Below are positions 1-7,553 of a stretch of 64,000 bases of DNA, one piece after another. Source of the stretch: Actinotignum urinale DSM 15805 (lineage in GTDB: Bacteria > Actinomycetota > Actinomycetes > Actinomycetales > Actinomycetaceae). The notes beneath the pieces are model-generated. The model did no database searches. It had not been told where the DNA came from and saw only the letters and a list, made by a program, of their open reading frames with translations. The number at the start of each line of letters is the position of its first letter. The stretch's first letter is position 1. The stretch spans positions 1-64,000 of the forward strand of contig NZ_ATUY01000007.1 in assembly GCF_000420445.1 (NCBI RefSeq), in the 5' to 3' direction. The position numbers and the translations under genes were made by a program.

Positions 1-454
1 GATAGGTCTTTCCGCATACATCATCGCCACTCTGTTCGCCAGTTTTAGCTTCGTTAACCACCGTGTCGTAGTTGATATGGAAATTATCTTGAGGCTTGAC
101 GTAACCCAGGAAATCCGGGAGGTTAATAGTCTTATTTACCTTGTCTTTTTCTTCTTGAGTAGCATCTGCCCCTACTGTCGCCACATAGGGCTGGTAATTG
201 ATGGCATAGTCTCCATCTCTCTCAACCCGATAATCGCTACGGAGGGTGTAGATATCTGGCTGCTTCGGATTCTCGACGAACTTTTCCGTCGTTGTGCCAG
301 CAGGAAGCTTCGCTGGTTCCAGTTCCATGGAATTTTGGTATTTGCTGGTTTCCGCGGCGTCAGCTGTCAGCGGCCGGGAAAGTATCACTGCCGCCGGAAG
401 TATCAATGCCAGTGCCAGTAGTAGAGACAGGGTTCGCTTGAACGAAATTTTCAT
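1..454 (-). CDS. Secreted surface protein, N-terminal part (runs off the window)
   Basis: The minus frame is open from an ATG at 452-454 to the left edge, so only the first 151 residues are visible. It begins with a clear signal peptide: MKISFKR, then a Leu/Ala-rich core, ending near LTADAAET. The exported part is hydrophilic, with YTLRSDYRVERDGDYAINYQ followed by PYVATVGADATQEEKDKV and INLPDFLGYVKP, a composition like repeat units of Gram-positive wall-anchored adhesins. I do not recognise a named domain, and any LPXTG anchor would lie outside the window. The G-rich run just before the ATG could act as a ribosome site. It adjoins a prophage remnant, so it may belong to horizontally acquired DNA. 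Export is well supported; an adhesin role is inference. Confidence 0.6.
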   Translation of the reverse strand, partial: MKISFKRTLSLLLALALILPAAVILSRPLTADAAETSKYQNSMELEPAKLPAGTTTEKFVENPKQPDIYTLRSDYRVERDGDYAINYQPYVATVGADATQEEKDKVNKTINLPDFLGYVKPQDNFHINYDTVVNEAKTGEQSGDDVCGKTY

Positions 455-550
455 GGGGGGGGACTTTCCGCTTCCTATGCCATAATTTATTTTTGAGGGC
501 AAATATTGATGTTTCGGACTATTAAGCATTTTAGCCATTAAAACATTGTC

Positions 551-703
551 TTACAACCCTTTAAGGCGGGTAAGAGTGCCGGAGCGTCCTGACACCTCAA
601 TATCGTCTACGCCCATGGCGGTAGCTGGGATCTCTACAGGTGCGCAAAAACGGATACCCAGGCCTTTAGAGCTAACCTTATGGTCGAGAACAAACCCGTA
701 CAT
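551..703 (-). pseudogene. Phage tail (distal-tail-like) protein fragment
   Basis: A 50-codon frame starts at ATG 701-703 behind a GGGGGTG ribosome site and reads MYGFVLDHKVSSKGLGIRF, then EIPATAMGVDDIEVSGRSG, TLTRLKGL and stop. Siphovirus distal tail proteins commonly begin with a short F.L.GK.SS..GI block and carry an E(I/V)EV.GR.GTLT motif at about this position, and this frame matches both. Full proteins are 200 residues or more, so this is the N-terminal stump of a truncated gene. It overlaps the end of the serine recombinase remnant in another frame. The call rests on motif resemblance only. Confidence 0.45.
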
Positions 704-1074
704 TGTTTTACACCCCCGCAGCTAGCAGATTGGCTCGCCGAGATAGCCGTGTAGAGCGTCGATTGGCGTCGCTGCACACCGATGGCGCGCAGAGCGTCGA
801 CGACGAGGTCGGCTACGCGGTCGTTGCGTACGGCGAGCGCTTGCATGGCCTCGACTATCTTGGCCAGCAGAACCTCTTGGTAGAGGTGGCCAGTTTGACA
901 GGTACCACGCTTGACGTAGTTCGTCGGGCACTCCTACACAACCACACGATTCGAGGTGCTTGAATGCCACGTCTTTCGCCCGAACATTCGTGTGCAGTCC
1001 CCGCACATGATCTTGCGCGACATGCGAACGCCGAAAGACTTGTGTCCTTGTGGATCCGTGCGGGTGACCAGCCA
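634..1074 (-). pseudogene. Large serine recombinase C-terminal fragment (degenerate)
   Basis: One minus frame bounded by stops at 1075-1077 and at its 3' end reads MSRKIMCGDCTRMFGRKTWH, then an in-frame TAG at 934-936, then ECPTNYVKRGTCQTGHLYQE and LLAKIVEAMQALAV. This is the zinc beta-ribbon of large serine integrases: CGDCGG.(F/Y)G.K.WHS, a W.C segment, then C.TPHL. The TAG stands where family members have the Trp before the second Cys, as expected from TGG to TAG decay. The catalytic N-terminal domain is absent. Together with the phage tail stump and the adjacent tmRNA gene it marks an old integrated element. Confidence 0.6.
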
Positions 1075-1182
1075 CTATAGTTCACGCGTCACCAGACCAA
1101 GCACCCGCTTCCATGCCCGCCTCATGTCACGCCAGAGGCGCAACAAACCCCTCGAATTCCTTGTTCTACTAGGTAAAACCCG

Positions 1183-1197
1183 GAACCCGAGGGGTTC
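1183..1197 (-). terminator. Probable tmRNA terminator
   Basis: A hairpin GAACCC-CTC-GGGTTC on the minus strand, followed by CGGGTTTT, lies about 40 nt past the mature 3' end of tmRNA. The stem is only 6 bp, so strength is uncertain. Confidence 0.45.
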
Positions 1198-1237
1198 GTG
1201 CCACACTCACACTTTTGTATCCAAAGTTGAGTGCAGA

Positions 1238-1613
1238 TGGTGGAGATGGGGGGAATTGAACCCCCGTCCGACGATAGGCACCAGAGTCTTCTCCGGGTGC
1301 AGTTCGCTGGTAGTTGTTTTCGGCTCCAAAGTTCCACGCGAACGAGGCTTTGACGAACCTATCTATGTTAGGTGTCGGCCACGCGCCCGTAGCAAACGCG
1401 TAACCCAGTGGCTTTCTTAACGATGCTGAGGTCTATACGGAAAGCACATATAGTTCAGCAGATTTCGCAAGTCGCTATAGATTAAGCAGCGAGGGCGAAA
1501 TCGGTGCTCTTGTTCTTGGCACCTATAGTTTTTAGAGAATCGTTAACGAGTGGACTCTAATCCTCGACCCGCTTCCCTCCGACTAACTATCGCCGTCGAA
1601 ACCGATCATCCCC
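1238..1613 (-). ncRNA. ssrA: tmRNA (transfer-messenger RNA)
   Basis: Rescues stalled ribosomes together with SmpB, which is encoded just upstream. The 5' end reads GGGGATGATCGGTTTCGACG and the 3' end carries the T-arm GGGGGTTCAATTCCCCCC, then CATCTCC and ACCA. GGGGATG pairs with CATCTCC to form the acceptor stem, and CCA is encoded. The tag reading frame lies at 1482-1520 and starts at the resume codon GCC: AKNKSTDFALAA then TAA, a typical actinobacterial proteolysis tag. Total length is about 376 nt, normal for a one-piece tmRNA. tmRNA genes are common integration sites, in keeping with the phage fragments on the 3' side, although I see no duplicated attachment core in the window. Confidence 0.96.
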
Positions 1614-1839
1614 TTATTCAGTTATCAACTAACCGCACGCAAACACGTAAAGCGCCCACGCGAATATATAATTTTATAACGAATACGCCCGTATGTCCAG
1701 ACTTCCCTCGCCTCTTTTTACGACTTCTTACGACGAAAACCGGCACCTAAAAATTACACGTCTCAAACCAAAGTCCGGATCGTTTTACACGCCAAAAACC
1801 GGCATCCCGCGCCTTACGTAACGTCGAAATTCGCAAACC

Positions 1840-1919
1840 TTCATCGAACATCCGCTTCGTCGAACATCCGCTTCATCGCACATCAGCTTCGGTACACATC
1901 AACTTCGTCATAAATCCGC
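1840..1919. repeat. Five tandem 16-bp repeats, degenerate
   Basis: Units start at 1840, 1856, 1872, 1888 and 1904. The first two read TTCATCGAACATCCGC and TTCGTCGAACATCCGC; later ones drift. They lie directly before the dehydrogenase fragment. Confidence 0.8.
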
Positions 1920-2059
1920 GTCAATTCGATGTGATTGTCACGGAAAACCTGTACGGCGATATTTTGTCTGATTTGATGGCGGGGTTGATTGGCGGGACTG
2001 TGGGGGCAACAGAATTCACCACGCTACTGGTTAATGCCGTGACCAAGGCGAAGAATTAA
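1910..2059 (+). pseudogene. Isocitrate/isopropylmalate dehydrogenase fragment
   Basis: With no start codon, the plus frame reads [40 protein letters not shown] and VNAVTKAKN, then TAA at 2057-2059. FDVIVT.N(L/M)(Y/F)GDILSD..AGL.GG is the signature of the NAD(P)-dependent isocitrate/isopropylmalate dehydrogenase family. About 50 residues remain, and GATEFT looks like a C-terminal segment joined straight onto the signature, so an internal deletion is also likely. The stretch 1614-1909 before it holds only the tmRNA promoter zone and the 16-bp repeats. A dead remnant. Confidence 0.75.
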
Positions 2060-2096
2060 CTGTAGATGCAGTTAACGCAGACGAAGAATTAACAAT

Positions 2097-2134
2097 CCGT
2101 GCCCGCGGGTAAACTTTACTACCCGCGGGCACGG
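2097..2134. terminator. Perfect 15-bp inverted repeat at the smpB stop
   Basis: CCGTGCCCGCGGGTA, an 8-nt loop, then TACCCGCGGGCACGG. The smpB stop (TAG, 2119-2121) lies in the loop/stem, so the last Arg-Gly codons form part of the stem. There is no long T-run on either side. Confidence 0.7.
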
Positions 2135-2649
2135 CGGCGTGCGGCACTCATTGCACGCTCTGCCTCACGATCGGCTTCACGCCGTCGTAATGTTTCACGC
2201 TTATCCCACTCCTGCTTACCGCGAGCTAAAGCAATTTGAAGTTTCGCATAACCCCGGACAAAATACAGTTCGAGGGGCACAATCGTGTAACCCTTCGAGT
2301 CCACAGCGCGAGCAAGTTTAGTGATTTCTGCCTTATGGAGAAGCAGGCGACGTTTGCGGACAGGCGCGTGATTCGTCCATGATGCAGCGGCGTAGACGGG
2401 AATATTCACCCCGTGAACCCACGCCTGGTTATACCGATCAACCTCAACCCACGCATCAACAAGGGAGGCGCGTCCTGCACGCAAAGCCTTCACCTCGGAA
2501 CCCGCCAAGGATAAACCCGCCTCGTAAGTATCTTCAATAAAGTAATCGTGGCGTGCCTTCTTATTCCGGGCAACAATCTTTTTCTCGTCAGATGCCTGCT
2601 TGGCTTTCTGAGCGGCGGTGAGCTTAGGCTCTTTCCATTTTTTCGCCAT
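2119..2649 (-). CDS. smpB: SsrA-binding protein SmpB
   Basis: Binds the tRNA-like part of tmRNA and delivers it to stalled ribosomes. 176 aa, near the family norm of about 155-165. The start is the ATG at 2649 (MAKKWKEPKLTAAQ), preceded by AAGGGGGAGA; the 30 upstream in-frame residues are not SmpB-like. The core shows NKKARHDYFIEDTYEAGLSL, AGSEVKALRAGRASLVDAW, the RKRRLLLHK segment, and the basic C-terminal tail KQEWDKRETLRRREADREAE that inserts into the decoding centre. An N-terminal extension of about 25 residues rich in Lys/Ala precedes the conserved N(K/R)KA.H(D/E)Y motif. Same strand as ssrA with the repeats between them; ftsEX and prfB lie upstream, as in many actinobacteria. Confidence 0.96.
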   Translation of the reverse strand: MAKKWKEPKLTAAQKAKQASDEKKIVARNKKARHDYFIEDTYEAGLSLAGSEVKALRAGRASLVDAWVEVDRYNQAWVHGVNIPVYAAASWTNHAPVRKRRLLLHKAEITKLARAVDSKGYTIVPLELYFVRGYAKLQIALARGKQEWDKRETLRRREADREAERAMSAARRRARG

Positions 2650-2797
2650 TTCTCTCCCCCTTCTTTCCTCAAGCCGAACTATGTATTTTAACAGGTCACT
2701 ACGTCGAAAACCCAGTAGCAAAAGATCGACGCGTTGCACACAAACACATATTCTGAGGGCAAAATCCCTATCTTGTTTGTCGGGTAACGAGTGATAC

Positions 2798-2830
2798 GTA
2801 GAGGTGTCGTGCTGACCACAACACCTCTAC
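2798..2830. terminator. Inverted repeat between smpB and the M23 peptidase gene
   Basis: GTAGAGGTGT, 13-nt loop, ACACCTCTAC, starting 13 nt past the peptidase stop. No poly-T tail, so it may be a weak terminator or a processing/stability hairpin. Confidence 0.55.
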
Positions 2831-2842
2831 ATTAAACACCAC

Positions 2843-4144
2843 TTAGAATCCAGGCAACCCCATCGGATTAATCGTGTCCCCGTTTTTCCATACTTCGAAG
2901 TGGACGTGGCAACCCGTCACCATACCCGTCGCTCCCGTGTAGCCAATAACCTGACCTTGTGAGACTCTCTGGCCAACACGTACCGCAAAACCGGATAAGT
3001 GGTTGTACACAGTAATATAACTTGAGCCACCTATCACGCCGTGGTTAATGAATATCTGGTTTCCGTGTGTATCGTTACCGTATGCGCCACGAACCGACGC
3101 CACTGTACCGGACGCGGCAGCGACCTGAGGATTACCGCAGGCAGAACGCAAATCCACGCCCTGGTGGAAGAAATACCCGCCGAAAGGATACCAACGCATA
3201 CCGTACGGAGATGTTACAACAAGTGGCTGAGGAATCGGCGGAATCAACGCGCCGGAAGGGGCTGGGGCACCCCCACCTGATTGCCCGCCACCACCACTAT
3301 TCGCTGCGGCGCGCTGACGTGCCGCCTCCGCATCAATACGCGCAATTTCAGCAGCCGTGTCATTTTTCGCGGCATTCATGGAGCTAATCGAACTCTGGAA
3401 TTCACCCTTGAGTGATTCAAGCGCGACAGTCTGCGCGGTGACGCTACTTTCGAGCTGTTCCAAAGCTGCTTTCTTCGCAGATGTTTCCGCTTCCTTCGCG
3501 GCCTTTGTCTGTACGACCTTATCGGCCTCGGCCTTTAATTCCCCAATCGTTTGCTCCACGGCCTTTTGGCGACGCTGACGTGTTTTATTACCCGCCGTCG
3601 TCTGAGAAACAGTTGTTAAGGTTTGCGACTGAATGCGATGTACGGCCTGACTTGCCGTCAAGGAATTGAAGAAATCATCTGAGGATTTGGCGCCAACAAG
3701 AAGGTCAATCGTCGAAATTTTGTTATCCCCACGATATTCGGCACGAGCAATGCTAGCCAGTGAATCCTTCGTCTCATTCAGCTGAGCTTCACCGTCAGCA
3801 ATCTGTGTTGTGATCGTCCCCAACTCGCCCTTGGCCGCATCCAAACGCGCCGCAACCTGCTCCTGTTCGCGTTGAGCTGCCGCGAGCTCGCCTTGCGCTA
3901 CCAGCAACTCCGCTTGAACGCCCGGAATTTGAGCCTTTGTTTCCTCAAGTTTCACATATGTTTTTTGCAGATCCACATTCACGCCCTCAAGGGAGGACTG
4001 GAGATTCTGAATCTGCTGCTCCTGTTGCCGCTGTTTACGAATCAAATCATCTCGTTCATCGGCTTGAGACGTGGACAAACCACCGGCAATCAACGCCACA
4101 GTAGCACTTAATGCCACTATGCGTGAACTGCGTGCGAAACGCAT
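2843..4144 (-). CDS. Secreted coiled-coil M23 (LytM-type) peptidase, likely FtsEX-linked
   Basis: 433 aa. An N-terminal signal peptide (MRFARSSRIVALSATVALIA, cleavage near SQADE) leads into about 230 residues of Gln/Glu/Lys/Ala-rich coiled coil (IRKQRQQEQQIQNLQSSLEG onward), a Gly/Ser/Pro linker near residue 290, then an M23 zinc endopeptidase domain. Metal ligands are visible: HQGVD (about residue 325), HGNQIFINHG, NHLSGF and GCHVHFEVW. M23 enzymes cut peptidoglycan cross-links. The architecture is that of E. coli EnvC, an activator controlled by FtsEX, and the gene sits 77 bp behind ftsX on the same strand. Unlike catalytically dead EnvC, the H...D and HxH residues are present, so it is probably an active hydrolase. 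The ATG has a good site (AAAGGAATGAGCAT). Regulation by FtsEX is inference from context. Confidence 0.9.
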   Translation of the reverse strand: MRFARSSRIVALSATVALIAGGLSTSQADERDDLIRKQRQQEQQIQNLQSSLEGVNVDLQKTYVKLEETKAQIPGVQAELLVAQGELAAAQREQEQVAARLDAAKGELGTITTQIADGEAQLNETKDSLASIARAEYRGDNKISTIDLLVGAKSSDDFFNSLTASQAVHRIQSQTLTTVSQTTAGNKTRQRRQKAVEQTIGELKAEADKVVQTKAAKEAETSAKKAALEQLESSVTAQTVALESLKGEFQSSISSMNAAKNDTAAEIARIDAEAARQRAAANSGGGGQSGGGAPAPSGALIPPIPQPLVVTSPYGMRWYPFGGYFFHQGVDLRSACGNPQVAAASGTVASVRGAYGNDTHGNQIFINHGVIGGSSYITVYNHLSGFAVRVGQRVSQGQVIGYTGATGMVTGCHVHFEVWKNGDTINPMGLPGF

Positions 4145-4221
4145 ATGCTCATTCCTTTCACGAAAACAATTATTGACGAATGGCGACTTTCGTCGTCGAA
4201 AAACTCAATCCCTTACCCTCA

Positions 4222-5136
4222 CTAGACGCGAGCATAACGGCGCAAAGCAATCCACGACGCACCACCTGAAACAACAATGGATCCAATAATCATCCACGGG
4301 ACGACGGACCACAAATCTCCTGTACTCACCACATGAATCCACGGTAGCGATTTTCCAATCCATTTTTCGAGCAGGAAATGGACACCGAGCCACAGGCCCC
4401 CCGAGGCAAGAATCGCTCCGGTAAGGGAGGCGATAATGCCCTCAAGAATGAAGGGAAGTTCAATGAAGAAATTCGAGGCTCCCACGTAACGCATAATTCC
4501 CGTTTCTGTTTCACGGGACATTGCGGAGAGGCGAATCGTTGTGGGGATGAGCATTAGTGCCGTAAGAATCATGACCGCAGCGAGCCCACCCGCAATAGCT
4601 GTGAAGCGGTTGAGAGTGGCGAAAATGGGTTCAACTTGTTCGCGTTGGTCGTGAACGGTTTGGACGCCGGGGCGGCCGGAAAGATCCTCAACGATGACCT
4701 GATATTTTTCCGGGTCTTTTAATTTAATTCGGTAGGATACCTGCATTTGGTCTGCTGTGACGGTATCGCGCCACACGCTATCCCCGATTTGACGCTTGTA
4801 GTTTTCGTAGGCCTGCTGCTTTGTTTCAAACTCGAAACTTTCAATTTGGCCAGCAAGTGGCTGGGTTGACAGCGCTTTACGAACGTCTTTAATTTGTTGT
4901 TCGGTTGCCTCCACGCCGGCGCATGGCTCAGCCGAATCGTTGGTGGCACACATAAAGACTGAAACTTCAACCTTGTTATACCATTCGCTTTTCAAATGCC
5001 CGATTTGGGTTTGAAACAGGGCTGCTGCACCGACGAAAAGGAGGGAGACGAAAGTAACCAGGGCAACCGAGACTGCCATCGCTTTATTGTGGATAAGACC
5101 TTTAAATGTTTGAGATAAAACAAAACGAAAACGCAT
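4222..5136 (-). CDS. ftsX: Cell division protein FtsX
   Basis: Membrane half of the FtsEX ABC-type transmission complex that controls septal peptidoglycan hydrolases. 304 aa, normal for Gram-positive FtsX. Begins [17 protein letters not shown], a first membrane segment at about residues 19-41, a large extracellular loop with a Cys pair (C63, C72), then three further hydrophobic segments (around AIAGGLAAVMILTALMLIP, the GAILASGGLWLGVHF region, and VVPWMIIGSIVVSGG). The start overlaps the ftsE stop by one base (TAATG), so the two are translationally coupled. The Cys pair is a plausible extracellular disulfide. The adjacent M23 peptidase is the likely client. Confidence 0.95.
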   Translation of the reverse strand: MRFRFVLSQTFKGLIHNKAMAVSVALVTFVSLLFVGAAALFQTQIGHLKSEWYNKVEVSVFMCATNDSAEPCAGVEATEQQIKDVRKALSTQPLAGQIESFEFETKQQAYENYKRQIGDSVWRDTVTADQMQVSYRIKLKDPEKYQVIVEDLSGRPGVQTVHDQREQVEPIFATLNRFTAIAGGLAAVMILTALMLIPTTIRLSAMSRETETGIMRYVGASNFFIELPFILEGIIASLTGAILASGGLWLGVHFLLEKWIGKSLPWIHVVSTGDLWSVVPWMIIGSIVVSGGASWIALRRYARV

Positions 5137-5828
5137 TATTTTTGTCCTCCTCCGTATTGTCCGCGTGCTTGGTCGCGGACAATAACACCGTTGCTTAGCT
5201 CGATAACGCGTTTACGCATCTGATTCACGACTGTGGCATCGTGGGTTGCCATAACAACGGTTGTTCCGGCGCGATTAATGCGGTCCAGGATGCGCATGAT
5301 GGAAAGGCCGGTATTTTGATCAAGGTTTCCGGTGGGTTCGTCGGCAAGAAGAATTTCGGGGCGGTTAACCATTGCGCGTGCAATAGTGACGCGCTGCTGT
5401 TCACCACCAGATAGTTCGTTAATACGACGATTTTCTTTTCCATCTAGCCCTACTAGCTGAAGAACTTCAGGAACTTCTGTTTTGATGCGGTGGCGTGGTG
5501 CGCCAATCACTTGAAGCGCGAGGGCAACGTTATCGTAGACGTTTTTGTCTTTAAGGAGACGAAAATCTTGGAAAACCGTACCAATACGACGACGAAGAAG
5601 TGGCACACGCCGTGCGGATACTGTAGAAAGGTCACGTCCGAGAACATCAACACGCCCTGCCGTTGGGCGAATTTCGGCCATAATAAGACCAATCATTGTT
5701 GATTTTCCTGAACCGGATGGGCCAACGAGGAATACGAATTCTCCTCGATCAATATCTACTGTCACGCCGTCTAGAGCTGGTTTTGCACCTTTTTCATAGA
5801 GTTTCGTGACTTTATCAAATGTGATCAT
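5136..5828 (-). CDS. ftsE: Cell division ATP-binding protein FtsE
   Basis: ABC ATPase that drives FtsX; cytoplasmic face of the divisome. 230 aa, normal length. Begins [19 protein letters not shown]. Walker [10 protein letters not shown] (about residues 37-45), Q-loop in FQDF, ABC signature LSGGEQQR, Walker [12 protein letters not shown], and switch His in ATHD are all present. First gene of a minus-strand ftsE-ftsX-peptidase run. A palindrome GAAACGTTTC sits 16-25 bp upstream of the ATG. Confidence 0.97.
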   Translation of the reverse strand: MITFDKVTKLYEKGAKPALDGVTVDIDRGEFVFLVGPSGSGKSTMIGLIMAEIRPTAGRVDVLGRDLSTVSARRVPLLRRRIGTVFQDFRLLKDKNVYDNVALALQVIGAPRHRIKTEVPEVLQLVGLDGKENRRINELSGGEQQRVTIARAMVNRPEILLADEPTGNLDQNTGLSIMRILDRINRAGTTVVMATHDATVVNQMRKRVIELSNGVIVRDQARGQYGGGQK

Positions 5829-5841
5829 AGCCTGCCTTTAT

Positions 5842-5857
5842 GTGAAACGTTTCGCAC
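5842..5857. promoter_or_regulatory. LacI-type palindrome upstream of ftsE
   Basis: GTGAAACGTTTCGCAC with a perfect 10-bp core GAAACGTTTC at 5844-5853, centred on CG as LacI-family operators usually are. It lies just before the ftsE start. Its role is not demonstrated and it could be chance. Confidence 0.3.
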
Positions 5858-5922
5858 TTTAGGATACGCGAAAATTACACACGTGTAACATGACGCGCCG
5901 CACATTTTAGAATGGAATGTGC

Positions 5923-6036
5923 AAGGTGCGCCACAGCCACTTCTCAACAGGACTCACCAGTGGTCCGACTATATTGTGGAAGGTGTACCACAGCAACATC
6001 TCAACATGACACATCAGTGGCTGGATTTGACTGTGG
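5923..6036. repeat. Two tandem 57-bp imperfect repeats downstream of prfB
   Basis: Copies at 5923-5979 and 5980-6036, both running from AAGGTG..CCACAGC through TCTCAACA and CAGTGG to TGTGG. They start 10 bp beyond the prfB stop on the minus strand and fill the prfB-ftsE gap. Confidence 0.75.
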
Positions 6037-6045
6037 ATTAGCACG

Positions 6046-7179
6046 CTAATTTTCGTCTTTTACTGTTTCACCGGTTGCGCGCCACCGAATTCCGGCGTCA
6101 ATGAAGTCGTCGATTTCTCCGTCGAAAATTGCATCAACGTTTCCGGATTCGTAACCTGTGCGCAAATCTTTGACCATTTGGTAGGGCTGTAAAACATAGG
6201 ATCGCATTTGGTCGCCCCAGGATGCTTTAATATCGCCCGCAAGTTCTTTCTTTTCACGGGCTTCTTCCTCCTGTTTGAGCAAAAGCAGGCGCGATTGGAG
6301 CACGCGCATCGCCGCCGCACGGTTTTGGATTTGAGATTTTTCGTCTTGCATACTCACCACTATTCCGGTTGGTAAGTGGGTGATACGAACGGCGGAGTCC
6401 GTGGTGTTCACGGACTGACCTCCGGGGCCGGAAGAACGGAAAACGTCGATGCGAATATCGCTGTCGGGCACGTCAATATGATCTGTTTTTTCAATGACGG
6501 GAATAACTTCGACGGCAGCGAAGGATGTCTGACGCCTCCCCTGGTTATCAAAAGGCGAAATGCGCACAAGGCGATGCGTTCCGGCTTCTACCGAGAGTGT
6601 TCCATATGCGTATGGTGCGCTCACTTCAAAAGTTGTAGATTTCAGTCCGGCTTCTTCGGCGTAGGATGTATCCAATACTTTTGTTGCATAACCGTGGCGT
6701 TCTGCCCAGCGTAGGTACATGCGTTGGAGCATTTGTGCCCAGTCCGCCGCGTCTACTCCCCCGGCGCCACTTCTAATGGTGACAACTGCATCTCGTTCGT
6801 CGTACTTGCCTGAAAGGAGTGTGCGAATGTGGAGTTCTTCGAGGTCGCGGGCGAGTGTGGCGAGGTCTTTTTTGAGGTCGGACATGAGTTCGTGTGCCAT
6901 GTCTTGATCATTAAGAAGCTCCTCTTGCGCCATGAGGAGTAGGGTTTCGGCGTCTTCCAGGCGCGAGGAGAATTCAGTGAGTTTTTTCAGTTCGCTTTGT
7001 GCGTGGCTGAGTTTGGAGTTCACGGCCTGCGCGCGTTCGAGATCTTCCCATAAATCCGGGGCGAGTGATGCTTCGGTGAGTTTCTCCACTTGCTCGCGGA
7101 GTTTTTCGGGGTTCATGACGATTTCGACCTGCGCATAAATATTGCGTAAGTTGCTAAGTGTTTCTGAATATTCGCTCAC
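6046..7179 (-). CDS. prfB: Peptide chain release factor 2
   Basis: Recognises UGA/UAA stops and releases the peptide. 377 aa from a GTG at 7177-7179 ([20 protein letters not shown]); this start aligns with the usual M(S)EFD..EI..LR N-terminus of actinobacterial RF2, while the longer upstream frame is Cys-rich and unlike the family. The codon-reading SPF tripeptide is in [17 protein letters not shown] and the catalytic GGQ in [18 protein letters not shown]. The gene is read straight through with no UGA, so the programmed frameshift found in many bacteria is absent. The ribosome site before the GTG is weak. Confidence 0.95.
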   Translation of the reverse strand: MSEYSETLSNLRNIYAQVEIVMNPEKLREQVEKLTEASLAPDLWEDLERAQAVNSKLSHAQSELKKLTEFSSRLEDAETLLLMAQEELLNDQDMAHELMSDLKKDLATLARDLEELHIRTLLSGKYDERDAVVTIRSGAGGVDAADWAQMLQRMYLRWAERHGYATKVLDTSYAEEAGLKSTTFEVSAPYAYGTLSVEAGTHRLVRISPFDNQGRRQTSFAAVEVIPVIEKTDHIDVPDSDIRIDVFRSSGPGGQSVNTTDSAVRITHLPTGIVVSMQDEKSQIQNRAAAMRVLQSRLLLLKQEEEAREKKELAGDIKASWGDQMRSYVLQPYQMVKDLRTGYESGNVDAIFDGEIDDFIDAGIRWRATGETVKDEN

Positions 7180-7553
7180 GCAATATAGGGTACAGCATGC
7201 GTAGCGTACAAGCGCGAAAACATGGCAGGCATAGCACTCTTGTGATTCTATCTGCGAAAACTTGATTCGTGGCGCGCAATCCGGAGCACCTGATTTGTAC
7301 CGGCTCGAATCACTTGGTTTCGTAGCACACGCCTGCTTACATACCACACTGTAACGTAGTTTGTAGCACGCGCTTCCCTACACGCCACACGCGCCATGTG
7401 GTTTGCGACGCTAGTTTCGCAACACTCTATTTTATTCACCATATCGCACAGATTCGTGGCGCATAGCTCTTTATGCCCAGCTTGAAGCGTCTGATTCGTG
7501 GCGCGCGGAGAGATGTGTAGGCTCTTGGAGTATTTTTCGGCTAAATTAGTGAT
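7180..7553. other. Divergent intergenic region prfB / kinase-like gene with a short repeated motif
   Basis: 374 bp without a credible gene. The motif GATTCGTGGCGC occurs three times, at 7264-7275, 7451-7462 and 7493-7504. Both flanking genes start from GTG codons. Confidence 0.6.
7542..7547 (+). promoter_or_regulatory. Possible -10 box giving a leaderless transcript
   Basis: TAAATT lies exactly 6 bp before the GTG at 7554 and no Shine-Dalgarno sequence is present, the layout of leaderless actinobacterial genes. No good -35 is seen. Confidence 0.35.

Noticed and set aside
956-1420. 154-codon plus frame across the tmRNA 3' half
   Set aside because: It runs antisense through tmRNA and the recombinase remnant and has no protein features.
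7180-7347. 56-codon N-terminal extension of prfB
   Set aside because: Cys-rich and unlike RF2; the GTG at 7179 aligns with the normal family start.
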